Source of the DNA: Dechloromonas sp. CZR5
Lineage (GTDB): Bacteria > Pseudomonadota > Gammaproteobacteria > Burkholderiales > Rhodocyclaceae
Direction: 5' to 3'
Assembly: GCF_008711155.1 (NCBI RefSeq)
Contig: NZ_VUYQ01000001.1
Coordinates: forward strand, 434,001-498,000
DNA length: 64,000 bases
Part shown: piece after piece, positions 60,551 to 64,000 of the stretch
Numbering within the stretch: the first letter of the stretch is position 1
Layout: each line of letters starts with the position of its first letter
The notes under the pieces: generated by a model
Seen by the model: only the letters and a program-made list of their open reading frames with translations
Told to the model about the DNA's origin: nothing
Database searches by the model: none
Translations under genes and position numbers: made by a program

Positions 60551-61314
60551 TTCGTTTTGCCTCGCTCGGCAGCGGCAGCGCCGGTAATGCGCTGCTTGCC
60601 GAGTCCGGGGATACCTGTTTGATGCTTGATTGTGGTTTTGGGTTGCGGGAAACCGTCACCCGCATGCTGCGTTTCGGCAAGCATCCCTCCGATCTGGCCG
60701 GGATCTTGGTGACCCACGAACATGGCGATCACGTCGGCGGTGTTTTCCGTCTGGCGAGAAAACATGCCTTGCCTGTCTGGATGACCCATGGAACCTGGGT
60801 TGCTTGCCGTGAAAATGCGGAGGGCCTGGATCTCAGGGTCATCGACGGTTATCGTGCTTTTGACGTCGGAAGCTTCGAAGTTCAGCCCTTCCCCGTCCCT
60901 CACGATGCGCGTCAGCCGGTTCAATACGTGGTTTCTGCCGGGGGCAGGCGCTTGGCTGTCCTGACGGATATCGGGGAGGCGACCCCGCATGTGTGCGCCA
61001 ATCTCTCTGGCTGCGATGGGCTGGTCCTTGAGTTCAATCATGATGCCGAAATGCTGGCGCATTCAGCTTATCCCGCTTCAGTGAAGCGCCGGATCGCCGG
61101 TCGCTACGGTCATCTTGAAAATCGTGCTGCGGTAGCCTTGCTGGAACAAATCGACTGTTCGCGTCTCCAGCATTTGGTGGCTGCCCATCTGAGTGAGCGA
61201 AACAACTGTGAGAGCCTGGTTCGGACGCTTGTTGACGATTATCTGGCCGACGGCGGTGGAGAGTTTACGGTGGCAACCCAGAACGACGGCTTCGATTGGC
61301 GAAGCCTGAGGTAG
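60547..61314 (+). CDS. Metallo-beta-lactamase-fold hydrolase (YycJ/WalJ-like)
   Basis: A 255-residue hydrolase with LGSGSAGNA at the start and the metal motif H57-x-H59-x-D61-H62 (ILVTHEHGDHVGG). Later metal residues are in PVPHDARQPVQY, LTDIGEAT and LEFNHD, then AHLSERNN. The pattern fits the YycJ/WalJ group of putative DNA exonucleases. The GTG start overlaps bamC (GTGA), so the two are coupled. Confidence 0.9.
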   Translation: MIRFASLGSGSAGNALLAESGDTCLMLDCGFGLRETVTRMLRFGKHPSDLAGILVTHEHGDHVGGVFRLARKHALPVWMTHGTWVACRENAEGLDLRVIDGYRAFDVGSFEVQPFPVPHDARQPVQYVVSAGGRRLAVLTDIGEATPHVCANLSGCDGLVLEFNHDAEMLAHSAYPASVKRRIAGRYGHLENRAAVALLEQIDCSRLQHLVAAHLSERNNCESLVRTLVDDYLADGGGEFTVATQNDGFDWRSLR

Positions 61315-61335
61315 ATTTTCAAATCGACAAGGCAA

Positions 61336-61363
61336 TAAAAAACGGGGCCGCAGCCCCGTTTTT
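61336..61363. terminator. Bidirectional terminator
   Basis: Stem ACGGGGC/GCCCCGT with a CGCA loop, A5 before and T5 after. It serves the MBL-fold gene and the convergent lipoprotein gene. Confidence 0.85.
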
Positions 61364-61379
61364 CTTGAGAGCAAGAAGA

Positions 61380-61649
61380 TTACTTCTTGGCTTCCATACC
61401 AGCTTGTTCGGCCGGCTTGGCGGCTTCCATGCCAGCCATGCCAGCTTGTTCGGCCGGCTTGGCGGCTTCCATGCCAGCCATACCAGCTTGCTCGGCCGGC
61501 TTGGCGGCTTCCATGCCAGCTTGCGGAGCGGCAGCCGGAGCCGGGGCAGCGGCCGGGGCCGGAGCAGCGGCCGGAGCGGCTTCTTCCTTCTTACCGCAAG
61601 CGGTCAGGGCAACGGCCAGCAGGGCAGCGACGAGAATAGACTTATTCAT
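61380..61649 (-). CDS. Small repeat-containing lipoprotein
   Basis: An 89-residue precursor with a lipoprotein signal (MNKSILVAALLAVALTAC, lipid Cys at 18) and GKKEE just after. The mature part is low-complexity: an Ala/Pro stretch followed by three copies of a 14-residue unit (MAGMEAAKPAEQAG) encoded by 42-bp direct repeats. AAGGAAA precedes the ATG. Function is unknown. The composition suggests a periplasmic spacer or a small abundant envelope lipoprotein. Confidence 0.82.
   Translation of the reverse strand: MNKSILVAALLAVALTACGKKEEAAPAAAPAPAAAPAPAAAPQAGMEAAKPAEQAGMAGMEAAKPAEQAGMAGMEAAKPAEQAGMEAKK
61399..61522. repeat. 42-bp tandem repeat, about three copies
   Basis: Units start at 61399, 61441 and 61483 (each opening CCAGCTTG), nearly identical, the third ending early at about 61522. 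They are in frame within the lipoprotein gene, so copy-number change would alter protein length by 14 residues without a frameshift. Confidence 0.92.
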
Positions 61650-61784
61650 GGGATTTCCTTATCGACAAGAACCAACAAAATCTGAATTTATCGGAGATCA
61701 GGAGCTACCTGATCAGCACATGATTATAACAATAATTTATTTGCGAAGGCTGTGTTTGTTGCATTGCGGAATGGCATCCGGATA

Positions 61785-62261
61785 CTACAAGCCCACGATC
61801 GTGCTGCTGATTCGTTCGCCACCTTCCGCCCATATTTCGTTGAACTTCGCCAAATAGGGGCGCAGCTCGTCGCTTTCGTCGATCAGAAGCTTGCTGCGCG
61901 GCATGTCGCGTTCAAAGCGTATCAGGCCGTGCTTGCCGTCGACGATGATCATGCTGTCGCGCAGGTGGGCGAGGTGGGGTGGCGTTTCTTGTGCGGCAGC
62001 GACGTGCCCGTAGGTTGTCAGCAGGCTTTGCAATAAAGGGTGCTGGTTGCGGAGCGGTGATCCATTGCGTACGGCAATGAACAGCGCGTCGGCGCGGGTG
62101 CCCTGGACGAGCCGTTTGACATGAGCCAGGCGGGATGCCGAGTCAAGTTTCAGCGTTGTCAGGTCTTCGTCGTAAATGTGAATCTGCTTGGTGGCGATGG
62201 CCAGCAAACGGTCGATTGCCGTTTGGTAGTCTGCCCAGGAGGTGATCAGTTCGCGAGCCAT
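61785..62261 (-). CDS. Uncharacterised 158-residue protein
   Basis: I recognise no characterised family. The sequence reads as a soluble alpha/beta protein (SWADYQTAIDRLLAIATKQIHIYDEDL; ADALFIAVRNGSPLRNQHPLLQSLL; SMIIVDGKHGLIRFERD). The strand-turn patterns vaguely recall one half of a phospholipase D-like fold, but no HKD motif is present. It is transcribed away from rlmD, whose start is 51 bp away. Codon use is normal for the region. Confidence 0.75.
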   Translation of the reverse strand: MARELITSWADYQTAIDRLLAIATKQIHIYDEDLTTLKLDSASRLAHVKRLVQGTRADALFIAVRNGSPLRNQHPLLQSLLTTYGHVAAAQETPPHLAHLRDSMIIVDGKHGLIRFERDMPRSKLLIDESDELRPYLAKFNEIWAEGGERISSTIVGL

Positions 62262-62311
62262 GGCGCTTAGTGTAACCGATTGATAGAATTCGCGCTTTTT
62301 TGGAGTCGACC

Positions 62312-63610
62312 GTGCCGATCGGGATGATAGAGTCGCTGGATCACGAGGCGAGAGGGATCACGCGCCAGGAGGGCAAGACGGTCTTCGTCGACAGTGTTTT
62401 GCCCGGCGAGACGGTCGAATACGCCAGCTTCCGCCGCAAGCCGAACTATGAGCTGGCTCACTTGGTGAGCGTGTTGGCGCCGTCCCCAGTGCGGGTGGAA
62501 CCGCGTTGTCCACATTTCGGTATCTGTGGTGGCTGTGCCATGCAGCACATGGAGCCGTCCGCTCAGGTCGCCGCCAAGCAGCGCGTGCTCGAGGACGGGC
62601 TGTGGCACATCGGCCGGGTTCGTCCGGAGCGCATCTTGCCGCCGATCTTTGGCGAGCCCTGGGGCTATCGTCATCGCGCGCGTCTGGCCGTACGCAAGGT
62701 CGAGCGCAAGGGGGGCGTGCTGATCGGCTTCCATGAAAAGCGCAGCAGCTATATCGCGGACATGACAACGTGCGCGATTCTGCCTCCACACGTCTCCGAC
62801 ATGCTCATGCCATTGCGGGAGCTGATCGGGGCATTGTCCGTCGTAGAGCGCATGCCTCAATTGGAGTTGGCAGTCGGCGAGCACTGCACGGCGCTGGTTC
62901 TGCGCATCCTGCAGCCGTTGACCGCTGCTGACGAAAAGATGCTGCGAGCCTTTGCCGACCGCCATCAGGTTGTTTTCTACCTGCAGCCCAAGGGGCCGGA
63001 TACGGCCTATCGCTTTTATCCTGAAGACGCCCCCCGGCTTTCCTATGCCTTGCCGGAATTCGCGCTTGAGCTGGATTTCAGGCCGACGGATTTTACCCAG
63101 GTGAATCATGCGGTGAATCGCATACTGGTTCGTCGAGCCTTGAGTTTGCTCGATCCGCAACCGGGTGAGCGAATCGCCGACATGTTCTGCGGGCTGGGTA
63201 ACTTCACTCTGCCGATAGCCCGTTCCGGCGCGAGCGTGGTAGGGATTGAGGGCAGTCCTGCGCTGGTCAAGCGGGGGCGGGAGAGTGCAGTCGCGAATGG
63301 GCTGAGCGAGCGGGTGGAGTTCGGCGTTGCCAATCTGTTCGAGAGTACCGAAGCGTCGTTGGAAAAATTGGGGCGTTTCGACAAGATGCTGATCGATCCG
63401 CCAAGAGAAGGGGCGCTCGAACTGGTCAAGGCGCTGGGCGCGAATGCCCCGGGGCGTATTGTTTACGTTTCCTGCAATCCCTCAACCTTGGCTCGTGATG
63501 CGGCGATCATGGTTTCGGTCAAGGGCTATCGTTTTGCCGCCGCCGGTGTTGTGAACATGTTCCCGCACACCGCTCACGTCGAGTCGATTGCGGTTTTTGA
63601 ACGCGATTGA
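62312..63610 (+). CDS. rlmD: 23S rRNA (uracil-C5)-methyltransferase RlmD
   Basis: Methylates U1939 of 23S rRNA. The 432-residue enzyme has an N-terminal TRAM domain, [4Fe-4S] cysteines C66, C72, C75 and C154 ([10 protein letters not shown]), SAM motifs ([21 protein letters not shown]-like VVGIEGS) and the catalytic C388 in [14 protein letters not shown] at 62312 is chosen because GGAG lies 6 bp upstream. TAGAAT at 62284-62289 is a likely -10. Confidence 0.95.
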   Translation: MPIGMIESLDHEARGITRQEGKTVFVDSVLPGETVEYASFRRKPNYELAHLVSVLAPSPVRVEPRCPHFGICGGCAMQHMEPSAQVAAKQRVLEDGLWHIGRVRPERILPPIFGEPWGYRHRARLAVRKVERKGGVLIGFHEKRSSYIADMTTCAILPPHVSDMLMPLRELIGALSVVERMPQLELAVGEHCTALVLRILQPLTAADEKMLRAFADRHQVVFYLQPKGPDTAYRFYPEDAPRLSYALPEFALELDFRPTDFTQVNHAVNRILVRRALSLLDPQPGERIADMFCGLGNFTLPIARSGASVVGIEGSPALVKRGRESAVANGLSERVEFGVANLFESTEASLEKLGRFDKMLIDPPREGALELVKALGANAPGRIVYVSCNPSTLARDAAIMVSVKGYRFAAAGVVNMFPHTAHVESIAVFERD

Positions 63611-63616
63611 TCGTAG

Positions 63617-63652
63617 AAAAAAAGGGCGGCCGAGGCCGCCCTTGTTGTTTTC
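63617..63652. terminator. Terminator after rlmD (possibly bidirectional)
   Basis: GGGCGGCC-GA-GGCCGCCC is flanked by A7 on the left and TTGTTGTTTT on the right. It lies between rlmD and the convergent membrane-protein gene. Confidence 0.8.
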
Positions 63653-63664
63653 GATAAGACTTGC

Positions 63665-64000
63665 TCAGTCGCGTTCGCCCGTGAAGGCCATGATCAACTG
63701 CAGCAGGCTGACGAAAACGTTGTAAATGTCCAGATAGACCGCCAGCGTTGCGCTGACGTAGTTGGTTTCGCCGCCTTGGACGATGCGGCTGATGTCGTAG
63801 AGAATGTAGGCCGAGAAAATACCCACGGCCGCTACGGCAATGGTCAGCGACAGCGCCGGAATCTGGAAGAAGATGTTGGCGACGGCTGCCAGCAGGATCA
63901 GGATCATGCCGGCAAACAGGAATTTGCCCATGCCCGTGAAGTCACGCTTGCTGACGGCAGCAATCGAAGAGAGGGTGAAGAAGATCGCGCCCGTGCCGCC
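63665..64000 (-). CDS. Bax inhibitor-1 family membrane protein (YbhL/YccA-like), C-terminal part
   Basis: The last 111 codons of a gene whose start lies beyond the right edge. Helical segments (FLFAGMILILLAAVANIFF, LSLTIAVAAVGIFSAYILY) and the family signature YDISRIVQGGETNYVSATLAVYLDIYNVFVSLLQL identify the UPF0005/Bax inhibitor-1 family. Members interact with FtsH or leak calcium. It ends MAFTGERD. Confidence 0.92.
   Translation of the reverse strand, partial: GGTGAIFFTLSSIAAVSKRDFTGMGKFLFAGMILILLAAVANIFFQIPALSLTIAVAAVGIFSAYILYDISRIVQGGETNYVSATLAVYLDIYNVFVSLLQLIMAFTGERD

Noticed and set aside
61399..61522. CRISPR-like array
   Set aside because: Units are directly adjacent without unique spacers, keep the reading frame, and lie inside a lipoprotein gene. 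No cas genes are present in the window.

Overview
The window comes from a GC-rich betaproteobacterium. Gene content and order point to the Rhodocyclales (Azonexus/Dechloromonas-like): glnE-yhdP-nitrilase-tldD, ffs-dnaX-ybaB-recR, petABC-sspAB and a complete assimilatory nitrate gene set. The placement is inferred from protein families and synteny only; no search was run.

Region 1 (1-20.2 kb) is ordinary chromosome: an aminotransferase tail, mscL, glnE, the AsmA-like yhdP, a nitrilase, tldD, a dihaem cytochrome c, a secreted double-PilJ-domain protein behind an FNR-like site, a radical SAM protein, aroG, SRP RNA, dnaX-ybaB-recR, the cytochrome bc1 operon petABC, and sspAB.

Region 2 (20.2-47.5 kb) is a nitrate/nitrite assimilation locus split by about 10 kb of unrelated genes. 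Its parts are nasA-ybiB, nirBD plus a 141-residue unknown, a nitrate transporter with a phosphatase/kinase fusion, a CbiX-type chelatase and the ANTAR antiterminator nasT, the nrtABC transporter, and a NarX/NarL-like pair. Four near-perfect sigma-54 promoters (TGGCAY-N5-TTGCW) precede nasA, nirB, the narK-type gene and nrtA. NtrC-like palindromes lie upstream of nirB and nrtA. The nirB and narK leaders share an almost identical two-hairpin element with hexanucleotide loops (A at position 1, G at position 4), the hallmark of NasT-type ANTAR targets. The nrtA leader has a strong intrinsic terminator between promoter and gene. No cytoplasmic NasS is present. I read this as two-layer control: sigma-54/NtrC for nitrogen status and NasT antitermination for nitrate.

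The interruption (27.5-37 kb) holds a PACE efflux protein, an AT-rich OLD-like ATPase/Toprim gene (candidate phage-defence or mobile-element cargo) flanked by non-coding debris, a GFA protein, a GST, a DUF2917 protein with a divergent LysR regulator, and a TonB receptor/Asp-box protein/thioredoxin operon.

Region 3 (47.5-64 kb) is housekeeping again: a small unknown, a spermidine-synthase-like methyltransferase-fold protein, tRNA-Arg(CCU), a chemoreceptor, an ABC-F ATPase, two HDOD proteins, two metallo-beta-lactamase-fold hydrolases, an AlkA-like glycosylase, accA-tilS, dapA-bamC, a repeat-bearing small lipoprotein, rlmD and the end of a Bax-inhibitor-1 family gene.
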